64,000 nt of DNA from Tritonibacter mobilis. Its GTDB lineage: Bacteria; Pseudomonadota; Alphaproteobacteria; Rhodobacterales; Rhodobacteraceae. Location of the stretch: positions 310,001-374,000 of the forward strand of contig NZ_LNWY01000005.1 of the NCBI RefSeq assembly GCF_001681715.1, read 5' to 3'. Shown here one piece after another: positions 43,381-51,838 of the stretch; position 1 is the stretch's first letter; every line of letters begins with the position of its first letter. A program made the translations under genes and the position numbers. A model generated the notes under the pieces. It saw nothing but the letters and a program-made list of their open reading frames with translations. It had not been told where the DNA came from and made no database searches.

Positions 43381-44100
43381 ATGCACGTTTATCTCTACCT
43401 GATTTCAGCGACTTATGTGAGCGCAAAGCGTTCCGCAGCACTCGCCCGCGGGCTTGAGGCCGCCGCTCCTGTTCCCGCCATGGCCATTCGACTGGAGGCA
43501 GAGGGACAGGGTCTGTGGGCTGCGCTTGATGCACTCCTCGTGCGGGGGGCCAGCCGCATTGACTTGCGCCCGGTCGGAATGCCGTTTTCACAATCGCTGG
43601 AGAAATGGCTGCCCAGTGCAGCAGGTGCATGGCTTGCCCAGCAATCGGGCTCAACACCGGAGTTGTTTTTTGCCAGCAGCCCAGAACACGACGCGGCCAC
43701 CGTGCGCGCTATTGCGCGGGCTGAGGTATCCCTGCGCCGGATTGGTGAAAAACCTGCGGGTGAGATGGGGAAGGGTTGGGATTTGCCGCCCGCGCATCGG
43801 CACCACCTGCTGGTTTGCACAGGTCCGCGTTGCCATGTGAAAGATGCGCCCAACCTTGCTGATGCACTCAAGGTGGAAATTCGGCGCGCCGGGCTCAGTG
43901 ACAGCTGTTTGGTGAGCACCACCGGTTGCGTGTTTCCGTGTAACGCCGGACCGGTGATCGTGCATTACCCGCGCGGCGATTGGTATCGGGTGGCCGATCT
44001 CTCAGACATCCAGAGCTTTGTCGCGACCGTCCTCGCAAAGGGTGGCCGACTTGAACATCTTATTTTTCATCAAACGGGAGTGTCCCATGAACCTGCGTAA
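43381..44100 (+). CDS. thioredoxin-like [2Fe-2S] ferredoxin-domain protein with CbiX-like N-terminus, riboswitch-controlled
   Basis: 239 aa. The ATG was chosen for its GGGAGG ribosome-binding site; an ATG at 43282 directly after the aptamer has none. The C-terminal half is a thioredoxin-like ferredoxin: LLVCTGPRCHVKDAPNLA (Cys146, Cys151) and STTGCVFPCNAGPVIVHYPR (Cys183, Cys187). The N-terminal half (SATYVSAKRSAALARGLEA and following) resembles one half of a CbiX-type cobaltochelatase, but I am not sure. The riboswitch and the next genes point to cobalamin uptake or processing; the exact step is unknown. It overlaps the btuF-like gene by 14 bp. Confidence 0.8.
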   Translation: MHVYLYLISATYVSAKRSAALARGLEAAAPVPAMAIRLEAEGQGLWAALDALLVRGASRIDLRPVGMPFSQSLEKWLPSAAGAWLAQQSGSTPELFFASSPEHDAATVRAIARAEVSLRRIGEKPAGEMGKGWDLPPAHRHHLLVCTGPRCHVKDAPNLADALKVEIRRAGLSDSCLVSTTGCVFPCNAGPVIVHYPRGDWYRVADLSDIQSFVATVLAKGGRLEHLIFHQTGVSHEPA

Positions 44101-45019
44101 TTTGCTGCTGCCGCTCGTGTTGCTGGCCTCGGCGGCGCATGCCGATCCGGTCACCATCAAAAGCTGTGGGGTCTCACACACTTTTGAGACCCCACCGAGC
44201 CGCGCCATCACCCTCAATCAGCAGGCGACAGAAGTCATGCTGGCGTTGGGGTTGCAGGACGCGATGGTTGGCACCGCCTATATGGATGACGCCATCCCGG
44301 AACAATGGAAAGCCGCCTATGACACCGTGCCTGTGCTGGCTGAAAAATACCCTGCTGCTGAGGTGGTGTTGGCAAACGAGCCTGATTTCCTCTTTGCCGG
44401 ATTTGGTTCTGCTTTCTCTGAGGACAATCTCGGCGAGGCGACCAAATGGCATGACCTCGGCGTTGGCACCTATCTGGTGGATGCTTCATGCAAGGAAAAG
44501 CACCCCAAAGACGTGCCTCTGACTGTCGAGCCGATCTTCCACGATATTGAAACGGTTGGGAAACTCTTTGCAGTCGAAGATCGTGCAATAGATCTGGTGG
44601 GCACGCTCAAAGCCCGTCTGGACGCAGTGACGGCCGCGCCTGCGGGCGAAGGCCAATCCGCGTTTATCTACGACAGCGGCACCGATACGCCGTTCTCTAT
44701 CGGGTGTTGCGGCGGGCCTGCGCTTTTGTCTCAGCTCACGGGTCTCAAGAGCATCAGCAGCGATGTTCCGGGCACTTGGGTCGATCTGTCGTGGGAACGC
44801 GTTGTGGCCGTTGATCCCGATGTCATCCTGTTGATTGAGGCCGACTGGTCCACGGCTGCCGACAAGCGTGCCTACATGGAGGCGGACCCGGTGTTGAGCG
44901 AGTTGCGCGCTGTCAAAGAGGGTCGTTTTGTCACCGTGCCGTTTTCCGAAACGCTCTTGGGGATGCGATTTGCCGATGGTGTTGAAAACCTGAACGATCA
45001 GCTTGCAGGGCTGAAATAA
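44087..45019 (+). CDS. btuF: cobalamin/corrinoid ABC transporter, periplasmic binding protein (BtuF-like)
   Basis: 310 aa with signal peptide NLLLPLVLLASAAHAD. Class III binding-protein fold: ITLNQQATEVMLALGLQDAM, VLAEKYPAAEVVLANEPDFL, SIGCCGGPALLSQLTGLKSI and ERVVAVDPDVILLIEADW. ATEVMLALG is the BtuF-type signature also shared by other corrinoid and iron-complex binders. It lies downstream of the riboswitch, inside a BtuFCD operon, so corrinoid binding is the best call. Its start lies inside the end of the ferredoxin-like gene. Confidence 0.82.
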   Translation: MNLRNLLLPLVLLASAAHADPVTIKSCGVSHTFETPPSRAITLNQQATEVMLALGLQDAMVGTAYMDDAIPEQWKAAYDTVPVLAEKYPAAEVVLANEPDFLFAGFGSAFSEDNLGEATKWHDLGVGTYLVDASCKEKHPKDVPLTVEPIFHDIETVGKLFAVEDRAIDLVGTLKARLDAVTAAPAGEGQSAFIYDSGTDTPFSIGCCGGPALLSQLTGLKSISSDVPGTWVDLSWERVVAVDPDVILLIEADWSTAADKRAYMEADPVLSELRAVKEGRFVTVPFSETLLGMRFADGVENLNDQLAGLK

Positions 45020-46027
45020 GTGAGCCGAGGATCGCCGCTCTTGCTGCCACTCTCTGTTGCGGTGCTACTGCTCGCGATGGCGGCCGGTGTCCTGTGGGGC
45101 ACGGCTGAGATCACTTGGAGCGAACGGCTGGCGATCCTTTTGCGCAGCGAAGACGCGCCGCGCGGTTTGTCGATGATTGTCTGGCAGTGGCGCATCCCTC
45201 GGGTGCTTGCGGTGGGCATGATCGGTGCGGGGCTGACCCTTGCGGGTTTGTTGATGCAAACCGCGCTGCGCAACCCGATGGCTGACCCTTATCTCATGGG
45301 GGTGTCATCTGGCGCGTCTGCTGCTGCGGTTGGGGCGATCATTTGGTTTCCTGCCAGCGTTACACAGACGCTGGGCGTGCCGTTGATCGCGTTCCTTGGT
45401 GCGGCTGCGGCGTTTTTGCTAACCATGTCGCTATCGACGCGCCGTGGGCGATCCCTCGATCCTTTGGTGGTCATTCTTGCGGGCGTTGCGGTGTCGCTGA
45501 TGTTTCAGGCGCTCACTGCGTTTTTCCTGTATGTCGGCGATCCGCATGCCACCCGCAACGCCATGGGATGGCTGATGGGAACCGCCGCTGGCACCGATTG
45601 GCATGAACTTCCGCTGTTGCTTGCGATACTGGTGATCTCCCTGATTCTTGCCTTGCGAACGGCATCCAAGCTGGATGCGACCCTATTGGGGGACGAGCGT
45701 GCGCAATCTCTTGGGGTGAACGTAGGGCGCATCCGGGTATTGGTGTTCTTTGTCACCATTGCACTGACGGGTATCGCAGTTGCGATTGCGGGGATTGTGG
45801 GGTTTGTTGGTTTGATCTTGCCGCATATGGCGCGGCTGCTGGTGGGCGCGCGCCACCGGGTGCTGATCCCGCAGGCTGTGATCCTCGGGGCGATCACCTT
45901 GATCCTCGTGGATTTGGCTTGTCGGGTGCTCCTCGCGCCTGAGGAATTACCACTCGGGGTTCTGCTCGCATTGCTGGCTGCCCCGCCGTTCATCTATATC
46001 CTGAGGGGGATGGCGCGTGTCCGATGA
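45020..46027 (+). CDS. btuC: corrinoid ABC transporter permease (BtuC-like, FecCD family)
   Basis: 335 aa from GTG directly after the previous stop. FecCD permease with about ten helices: SMIVWQWRIPRVLAVGMIGA, GLLMQTALRNPMADPYLMGV with the conserved PLADP/PMADP and SSGASAAAVGA, LGVNVGRIRVLVFFVT, and VGFVGLILPHMARLLVGARH, which is the ATPase-coupling segment. Genes before and after are the binding protein and ATPase. Confidence 0.9.
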   Translation: MSRGSPLLLPLSVAVLLLAMAAGVLWGTAEITWSERLAILLRSEDAPRGLSMIVWQWRIPRVLAVGMIGAGLTLAGLLMQTALRNPMADPYLMGVSSGASAAAVGAIIWFPASVTQTLGVPLIAFLGAAAAFLLTMSLSTRRGRSLDPLVVILAGVAVSLMFQALTAFFLYVGDPHATRNAMGWLMGTAAGTDWHELPLLLAILVISLILALRTASKLDATLLGDERAQSLGVNVGRIRVLVFFVTIALTGIAVAIAGIVGFVGLILPHMARLLVGARHRVLIPQAVILGAITLILVDLACRVLLAPEELPLGVLLALLAAPPFIYILRGMARVR

Positions 46028-46799
46028 GCCAATACTCGAAATTTGTGATCTCTCGGTAGACGTGGGTGGGCAGCCCTATGTGCGGGATCTGTCGCTCCGG
46101 GTCAAACGCGGGCAATTCCACGGGCTGCTTGGTCCCAATGGCGCCGGTAAAACCACACTTCTGCGGGTTCTGTACCGTGCGCTGCGGCCTCAGGCGGGCG
46201 AGGTGCGTCTGCATGGCCGTGCGCAGTCCGAGTATAGCCCCATCGAATGGTCTCGGCATGTGGGGGCACTGGTGCAGGGTGGGGGGCTGCTCGCAGGTCT
46301 GACACCTGCTGATATCGTAGAGATCGGCCTGACAATGCGGGACATTCCTTGCGAAAAGCGCAGAGAAGCAACGCAGGATGCGCTGCAATTGGTTGGGCTT
46401 CAGGACAAGGCGAACCAAGACGCCGAGAGCCTCTCTGGCGGCGAGTTGCAGCGTTGCTATTTCGCTCAGCTGCTGGCCTGCGATCCTGAGGTCTATGTTC
46501 TGGACGAGCCGACCAACCATCTGGATTTGCACTACCAGCTCAGACTGCTGGATGAGGTCAGGCGGCGTGGGCGTACCGCGATCGTGTCATTTCATGATCT
46601 CGGGCTGGCGGCGCGCTATTGCGATACGGTGCATTTGATGCAGGAGGGTCGATTGGTGGCTGAAGGCATGCCGGAAGATGTACTCACCCGTGAGGTTCTC
46701 TATCACCACTATCGTGTTGACGGCGTACTAGAGGGTCACAGCCTTAAGTTAGAAGGGCCAGTTCTTGATAGAACCAGCCCTTTGCAAGCAGCGGAATGA
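46017..46799 (+). CDS. btuD: corrinoid ABC transporter ATPase (BtuD-like)
   Basis: 260 aa from GTG overlapping the permease end. Walker A LLGPNGAGKTTLLRVLYRAL, signature ESLSGGELQRCYFAQLLACD, Walker B VYVLDEPTNHLDLHYQL and H-loop VSFHDLGLAARY. It completes the BtuFCD importer. A hairpin AAGGGC (46753-46758) / GCCCTT (46777-46782) lies inside its 3' end and may serve as terminator, with the stop 17 bp later. It converges with the MCP gene 7 bp away. Confidence 0.9.
   Translation: MSDEPILEICDLSVDVGGQPYVRDLSLRVKRGQFHGLLGPNGAGKTTLLRVLYRALRPQAGEVRLHGRAQSEYSPIEWSRHVGALVQGGGLLAGLTPADIVEIGLTMRDIPCEKRREATQDALQLVGLQDKANQDAESLSGGELQRCYFAQLLACDPEVYVLDEPTNHLDLHYQLRLLDEVRRRGRTAIVSFHDLGLAARYCDTVHLMQEGRLVAEGMPEDVLTREVLYHHYRVDGVLEGHSLKLEGPVLDRTSPLQAAE
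46753..46785 (+). terminator. hairpin within the 3' end of the btuD coding region
   Basis: AAGGGC-CA-GTTCT-TGAT-AGAAC-CA-GCCCTT is an 11-bp stem with paired CA bulges, followed by TTTG. It encodes the last 15 residues of BtuD. It may terminate transcription before or at the stop, or only stabilise mRNA. Confidence 0.4.
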
Positions 46800-46806
46800 C
46801 GAGACC

Positions 46807-48981
46807 TCAGGCGACCATATGCCCCTCGCCGGGGGTGTCGTAAGCCTGATCCAGATTGGCGGAGTGGTTTGAACCCGTCTCGTCGATTTTGAACCGATTC
46901 ACCGATGCCACCAGCTTGGCCGCCTCATCGCGCAGCATTTGTGTTGATGCAGCGGTTTGTTCCAGCATGGCCGCGTTCTTCTGCGAGCTCTGATCCAGAT
47001 GCGTGACCGCACTGTTCACCTCAGTGAGGCTGCTGGATTGCTCAACATTTGCGGCACTGATTTGGTCGACCATTTTGACGATACTGGCGACACTCTCTTT
47101 GATTGCGCTTAGTTCACCACCTGTGCGGCTAACAAGTTCAACACCCTGAGTGACCTCGTTTGAGCTGTTTCGGATCAGCTCATTGATCTCTTGGGTGGCT
47201 GCCGCAGAACGTTGTGCGAGGGCGCGTACTTCGGATGCCACGACTGCGAAGCCTGCTCCAGCCTCGCCTGCACGAGCTGCTTCCACGCCAGCGTTCAGCG
47301 CCAGTAGATTGGTCTGAAACGATACACCCTCGATCAGATCTGTGATCTTGCTGATCGCTTCTGAGGCCTCGCGAATCCGGTTGATGGATGCGGTTGTTTC
47401 CTCGGCCACTCTCAGGGTGGAGTTGACCCGGTTCTGGGCGTCGCGCACGAAATCATAGGCTTGGCGAGAGTTGGATGCGGTGTCCTGCACAGAGTCGTTC
47501 AGCACCTGGATGGCCCCAGTGGTCTCTTCAAGCGATGCAGCGGTATCTTCACCACGTTTGGATGCATCAAATGTCGCTGCAGCGATTTCATTCGCGGTGT
47601 TGTTCAGCGTGATGCTGCTTTCGGCGAGTTGACGGATGACGTCAGTTTGCGTTTGGCTGAGCGTATCAACAGCCATAGCGATGTCTGCAAACACTCCGCG
47701 ATGAGTATCAGGCATCCGCACCGTGAGGTCGCCGCTTGCAAGTGCGTCAACGGTGAAACGGACGTCGGCGAGTCCATTCTCCACGACTGTTCCGATGGCA
47801 TTTACACCGTGACCCAACTCGGCAAACTCGCTGTCATCGTCCTCAACCGGGATGCGCAAGGAGAAATCCCCCTGTGCGCAGGCACTGATGACTTTGGTAA
47901 TCTCAACCGCAAAGCGCTCGCGTTCGATTTGCCCTTTGCGGAAGTTGTCGATGGCTGTGCTTACAGCCTGCACTTCGCTGATAGAAGACTGTGGGATTTC
48001 TACGTCGAATTTTCCCTCAAACATCTTATTCAGAACGTTCTGAATTCTCAGCAACGGTTTTGCGATTTTCTGAGCCAACGCGAAACCAAGGGCGATAAAT
48101 ACGAGAAGTCCGATACCCGCCATCAATGTCGAGCGCTGCATCAGCTCATCCTGTGCAACCTGAGCGTTGGATACGATGGTATCGCGGCGATCATGGATCA
48201 GGTTGAGCGTATCTGCGAGAATAGGTTCGGCAGTGGCGTAGCGCTCCGACATGACACCGGTTTGTTTGTCCAGCGCCATCGTTTCTTCGACAAAAGCAGC
48301 GAAGGTAACACGGTAGTGTTCCAGCAGCGCGTCTATCTCCGTCTGTTGGGCGGCACTATCATAATAGCTGTCTGGAAAAGCACGGAACTCTTCAACCCGT
48401 TTTTGCAGGCGATCCAGGTACTTTGTATTCTTGCGCATGATGAAGTCTTTCTCGTGCCGACGCATCATCAGCATCTTCACCTGCATTTCGGGGTAGGACG
48501 TCGCTTTCAGGCTCTCCTCGACGGAATGGACAGCACTGCGAAGTTCCCCCTGAAGGCCAACGGTTTCATCTAAACCAAGCGCCCTGGACGTTGCGACTAC
48601 ATCAGAAAAACTGCTGGCGTAGGATGCTACGGCATCTTGCAATAGATCAAGGTTGGAAGAGATGTCTTCCATACCAGCCAAATCCACAGTCTGTTTGCGG
48701 GCGGAGTCCATGGTGCTGTTGAGCTGAGTGACGACCTCTGCGTGCCGGTCGACATATTTGTCGTCGCGACGCAGGAGGAAATCTTTCTCCGCCCGACGCG
48801 CCTGAAGGAAGGCCAACTCGAGTTGAACCAACGTCGCGTCCAATTTCTCGACGCGCTCGACCTCAGCTTGAGAGGTGTCCCGCGCATCATGTGTATAGAA
48901 AGACAGCCCGACGAGCGCGCACATGCTAATGGCGGCCAAACCGACAATGGACAGAATTGCGGTACGGATTGAATATTTCAT
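46807..48981 (-). CDS. methyl-accepting chemotaxis protein with HBM-type sensor
   Basis: 724 aa. First membrane helix AILSIVGLAAISMCALVGLS; periplasmic sensor of about 250 residues with two copies of the EKDF motif (RRAEKDFLLRRDDKY near 62 and RRHEKDFIMRKNTKY near 175), the hallmark of a helical bimodular domain; second membrane helix STLMAGIGLLVFIALGFALA; HAMP region with IRIPVEDDDSEFAEL; then the signalling tip NLLALNAGVEAARAGEAGAG. HBM receptors bind organic acids. No NWETF-like C-terminal pentapeptide. Single gene near the flagellar block, convergent with btuD. Confidence 0.93.
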   Translation of the reverse strand: MKYSIRTAILSIVGLAAISMCALVGLSFYTHDARDTSQAEVERVEKLDATLVQLELAFLQARRAEKDFLLRRDDKYVDRHAEVVTQLNSTMDSARKQTVDLAGMEDISSNLDLLQDAVASYASSFSDVVATSRALGLDETVGLQGELRSAVHSVEESLKATSYPEMQVKMLMMRRHEKDFIMRKNTKYLDRLQKRVEEFRAFPDSYYDSAAQQTEIDALLEHYRVTFAAFVEETMALDKQTGVMSERYATAEPILADTLNLIHDRRDTIVSNAQVAQDELMQRSTLMAGIGLLVFIALGFALAQKIAKPLLRIQNVLNKMFEGKFDVEIPQSSISEVQAVSTAIDNFRKGQIERERFAVEITKVISACAQGDFSLRIPVEDDDSEFAELGHGVNAIGTVVENGLADVRFTVDALASGDLTVRMPDTHRGVFADIAMAVDTLSQTQTDVIRQLAESSITLNNTANEIAAATFDASKRGEDTAASLEETTGAIQVLNDSVQDTASNSRQAYDFVRDAQNRVNSTLRVAEETTASINRIREASEAISKITDLIEGVSFQTNLLALNAGVEAARAGEAGAGFAVVASEVRALAQRSAAATQEINELIRNSSNEVTQGVELVSRTGGELSAIKESVASIVKMVDQISAANVEQSSSLTEVNSAVTHLDQSSQKNAAMLEQTAASTQMLRDEAAKLVASVNRFKIDETGSNHSANLDQAYDTPGEGHMVA

Positions 48982-49483
48982 GGGCGAGGCGCCTCTTCTG
49001 AACAGTTCCTGAGGCTCGATGTTACACCAATTAAGTTAAGCCAATGTTCAGCGCATGTGCGCCATGCGGGTGGACTTTGGGTATAGCTCGCGCCTTCCGG
49101 GTATTTTGAGTTCTCGAAAGAACAGCGAGAGTGGAGACGCTCGACTAAAGATTGCTGATTTACGCAATTGGGTAGAGAGTTCTTAACTCTATGCTGGCAG
49201 GATCACTCTGTGGCAGGCCTCGAATGCTCTGGCATTCTTGATGGTGTTGCTGCTCGGTGGAACCGGCAAGGTTCAGAAGAACATCCTCCGCGAATCGTAT
49301 AGTGACCTACCGCCAATGCGCGGGCAAAGATGGCAGCAAGTTGCGCCTTTCTGTGCCCTGCCATATTTGGGTCACATTGCTGCCCGCAATGCGCCGCAAG
49401 TTCTCCCCCGAAAAGCCAGTATGGCCCTGATTTTGCCTTGAAAACCATAAGTTTAGACGTGTTACTCGGGTCAATTTTATCTG
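48982..49483. other. intergenic region between MCP and motB
   Basis: About 500 bp. A minus-strand frame (49203-49448, 81 codons) and a plus-strand frame opposite it both look like non-coding or degraded sequence; neither has a good ribosome-binding site or family. Leader DNA for the divergent MCP and motB genes is expected at the ends. The CtrA-type motif follows at 49484. Confidence 0.4.
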
Positions 49484-49498
49484 TTAAGACCTAGTTAA
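49484..49498. promoter_or_regulatory. CtrA-type binding motif upstream of motB
   Basis: TTAA-GACCTAG-TTAA matches the full CtrA consensus TTAA-N7-TTAA. It lies 50 bp before the motB ATG and is preceded by ATTTTATCTG, repeated before flgE. CtrA is a cell-cycle and motility response regulator of alphaproteobacteria that activates flagellar genes in the Roseobacter group. Confidence 0.75.
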
Positions 49499-49548
49499 GA
49501 AAGCCCTCTGTATCCCGGTTTTGGGTGAACAGAAAAGGTGGTGGGAAC

Positions 49549-50388
49549 ATGACTGCACAGAGCAACGAAGCTCCTATTATTATCAAGAAGGTGAAGAAGG
49601 GTGGCGGTGACGGCCATCACGGTGGCGCTTGGAAAGTGGCCTATGCCGACTTCGTGACTGCGATGATGGCCTTCTTCTTGTTGATGTGGCTGCTGAACGC
49701 CACAACCGAGAAGCAGCGTAAGGGGCTTGCAGACTACTTCTCGCCATCTATCCCGCTCAGCCGTGTCTCCGGTGGCGGCAACGGCGCGTTTCAGGGGGAC
49801 ACCATGTTCACCGAAGACGTGAAGCCGCAAAATGGGATCGGCGCGACCAAAGAGAATCCAACCGACGCCTCACGCTCGCAGGGCGATACCGGTGTCGCTG
49901 ACGACCAACAAAGTGATGAGGCGGAAGAGGCCAACTTCCTCAAGATCGAAGAAGCGTTGATGGGGCGTGGCGGTGAGAGCATGGTCAGCATTGATATGGC
50001 GCGCCATATCGTGACCCGTGTGACTGACGAGGGCCTGATCATCGAACTTTTCGAAACCGAAGATGCAAAGCTGTTTGAAAACGGTAGCGAACGCCCGACG
50101 ATCCTGATGCGAGATCTGTTGCGCATGGTTGCGCGGGTGACCGCATCGGTTGAGAACAACGTGGCGATTGGTGGTCATGTCGCCTCGACCCCGGTGGTGA
50201 TCGCCAATAACCCGGTTTGGGCACTGTCCCACGCCCGTGCGGATGCCACTCGTGAATTGCTGGAAACCGGCGGTATGCAGGCCAAGCGAATCTCTCGGGT
50301 AACAGGCTACGCGGATCGCGATCTTGCTTCCAAGAATCCCATGTCGGCGCGCAACAACCGCATCAATATCACGCTGCTGCGGAAATGA
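49549..50388 (+). CDS. motB: flagellar stator protein MotB
   Basis: 279 aa. KKVKKGGGDGHHGGAWKVAY then ADFVTAMMAFFLLMWLLNAT; the Asp in YADFVT is the proton- or ion-binding residue of the plug/TM helix. The C-terminal OmpA-like domain (NVAIGGHVASTPVVIANNPV, MSARNNRINITLL) binds peptidoglycan. The ATG is preceded by GGTGGTGGGA. It lies about 11 kb from motA, so the stator genes are split. A CtrA motif upstream marks its own promoter. Confidence 0.93.
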   Translation: MTAQSNEAPIIIKKVKKGGGDGHHGGAWKVAYADFVTAMMAFFLLMWLLNATTEKQRKGLADYFSPSIPLSRVSGGGNGAFQGDTMFTEDVKPQNGIGATKENPTDASRSQGDTGVADDQQSDEAEEANFLKIEEALMGRGGESMVSIDMARHIVTRVTDEGLIIELFETEDAKLFENGSERPTILMRDLLRMVARVTASVENNVAIGGHVASTPVVIANNPVWALSHARADATRELLETGGMQAKRISRVTGYADRDLASKNPMSARNNRINITLLRK

Positions 50389-50442
50389 TTGCGCCATAAA
50401 ACTAAGGCAAATGCGGCTGGCAGATAGATAGGATTTTATCTG

Positions 50443-50457
50443 TTAGCCGCACGTTAA
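50443..50457. promoter_or_regulatory. CtrA-type binding motif upstream of flgE
   Basis: TTAG-CCGCACG-TTAA, one base from the full consensus. It is preceded by ATTTTATCTG at 50433-50442, the same 10-mer found before the motB motif. It lies 61 bp before the flgE ATG. Confidence 0.65.
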
Positions 50458-50518
50458 GTACAAGCGCGGTAATCCTTTCAGCGAGAATAAATCAAGATGC
50501 AGCAGAAAGGCGTATCTA

Positions 50519-51787
50519 ATGACTATTTCCTCCTCGCTGAATGCTGGCGTAGCAGGGCTCGCCGCGAATTCCACTCGTTTGGCAGCCATTTCCGATAATA
50601 TCGCGAATGCTTCGACTGCTGGCTACAAGCGTGTGGTGACCTCATTTGAATCTATGGTCATTTCGCAAAATGGCGGTTCTTACGCCGCTGGCGGTGTATC
50701 TGTGAACAACACGCGTATGATTGATGAGCGCAGTTCGCTGATTTCCACCAGCAATGCCACCGACCTTGCGGTCGCAGGACGTGGCTTCCTCCCGGTCGCG
50801 AGCCTTGCAGAAGTTGATTCTGGCGGCGACCCCACCATGCTTCTCACCACCTCGGGTTCGTTCCGCACGAATGACGAAGGGTATCTGACGACCACGTCTG
50901 GTCTGGTGCTGCTGGGATGGCCAGCGAACGCGGACGGAACCATTCCCACGGTTGCTCGTGATACGGATGGGCCCTTGGAACCCGTTCGATTTGACACCTC
51001 TCAGCTGAGTGCGGCGCCCACCACCGCAGTAAGCCTTGGTGTGAACTTGCCCGCTGGTAGTGCCGTCGCGGGTGCGGCTGGTGACCCTGAAGAGAACGCC
51101 ATTCAATACTACGACAACCTTGGTGGTCAGCAGGAACTGGACATCGTCTATACTCCGACAGGTGCCAACGACAATGAGTGGACCATGACGCTTACCGATG
51201 GTGCGACAGGTACCGTTGTTGGCGAATACACTCTCACATTTGATGACTCAGCAACCGGCAAAGGCACGCTGGATACCGTCGCGACCACGACCGGTGGCGC
51301 GTATGATCCTGCCTCCGGCACGATCATCGTGACCACGGATAGCGGCCCAATAGAGATTGAGATTGGCGTGATGACGCAGCTCTCAAGCGCCTTCTCGGCT
51401 GCGACCATCGAGAAGGATGGCTATGAAGCCGCCAGCTTTGCCGGTGTCGAGGTAGATGAGGGTGGTTTTGTGCACGCCCTTTATGAAAACGGTAGCAGCC
51501 GTATCGTCTATCAAATTCCGCTGGCGGATATGCCTAACGCCAATGGAATGAAGTCGCTGGACAGCCAGACTTTCATGCCCTCCCCAGATAGCGGTGCGTA
51601 CTACCTGTGGGATGCGGGTGCTGGCCCGACTGGCGAGGTAGCGAGCTATCGTCAGGAAGAATCCGGCACGGATGTCGCGACTGAGCTGACCTCGATGATC
51701 CAGACGCAGCGCGCCTATTCCTCCAATGCGAAGGTCATCCAGACCGTGGATGAGATGCTTCAGGAAACCACCAACATCAAGCGCTGA
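50519..51787 (+). CDS. flgE: flagellar hook protein FlgE
   Basis: 422 aa. N-terminal SSLNAGVAGLAANSTRLAAI and SDNIANASTAGYKRVVTSFE are the hook/rod D0 motif. The middle is a Gly/Thr/Asp-rich variable D1-D2 part. The C-terminal helix has TELTSMIQTQRAYSSNAKVI then QTVDEMLQETTNI, matching the D0 C-terminus. It polymerises into the hook outside the cell and is exported through the flagellar T3SS. Its promoter carries a CtrA motif; flgK follows 51 bp downstream. Confidence 0.95.
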   Translation: MTISSSLNAGVAGLAANSTRLAAISDNIANASTAGYKRVVTSFESMVISQNGGSYAAGGVSVNNTRMIDERSSLISTSNATDLAVAGRGFLPVASLAEVDSGGDPTMLLTTSGSFRTNDEGYLTTTSGLVLLGWPANADGTIPTVARDTDGPLEPVRFDTSQLSAAPTTAVSLGVNLPAGSAVAGAAGDPEENAIQYYDNLGGQQELDIVYTPTGANDNEWTMTLTDGATGTVVGEYTLTFDDSATGKGTLDTVATTTGGAYDPASGTIIVTTDSGPIEIEIGVMTQLSSAFSAATIEKDGYEAASFAGVEVDEGGFVHALYENGSSRIVYQIPLADMPNANGMKSLDSQTFMPSPDSGAYYLWDAGAGPTGEVASYRQEESGTDVATELTSMIQTQRAYSSNAKVIQTVDEMLQETTNIKR

Positions 51788-51838
51788 TAAAATCAGCGCT
51801 TCGAACAGGTAAAACTTAGTCACAGAAGGTGATTTGGG

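Noticed and set aside
47461-48573. A 370-codon plus-strand open frame opposite the chemoreceptor
   Set aside because: Antisense shadow; the MCP signalling motif lies on the minus strand.
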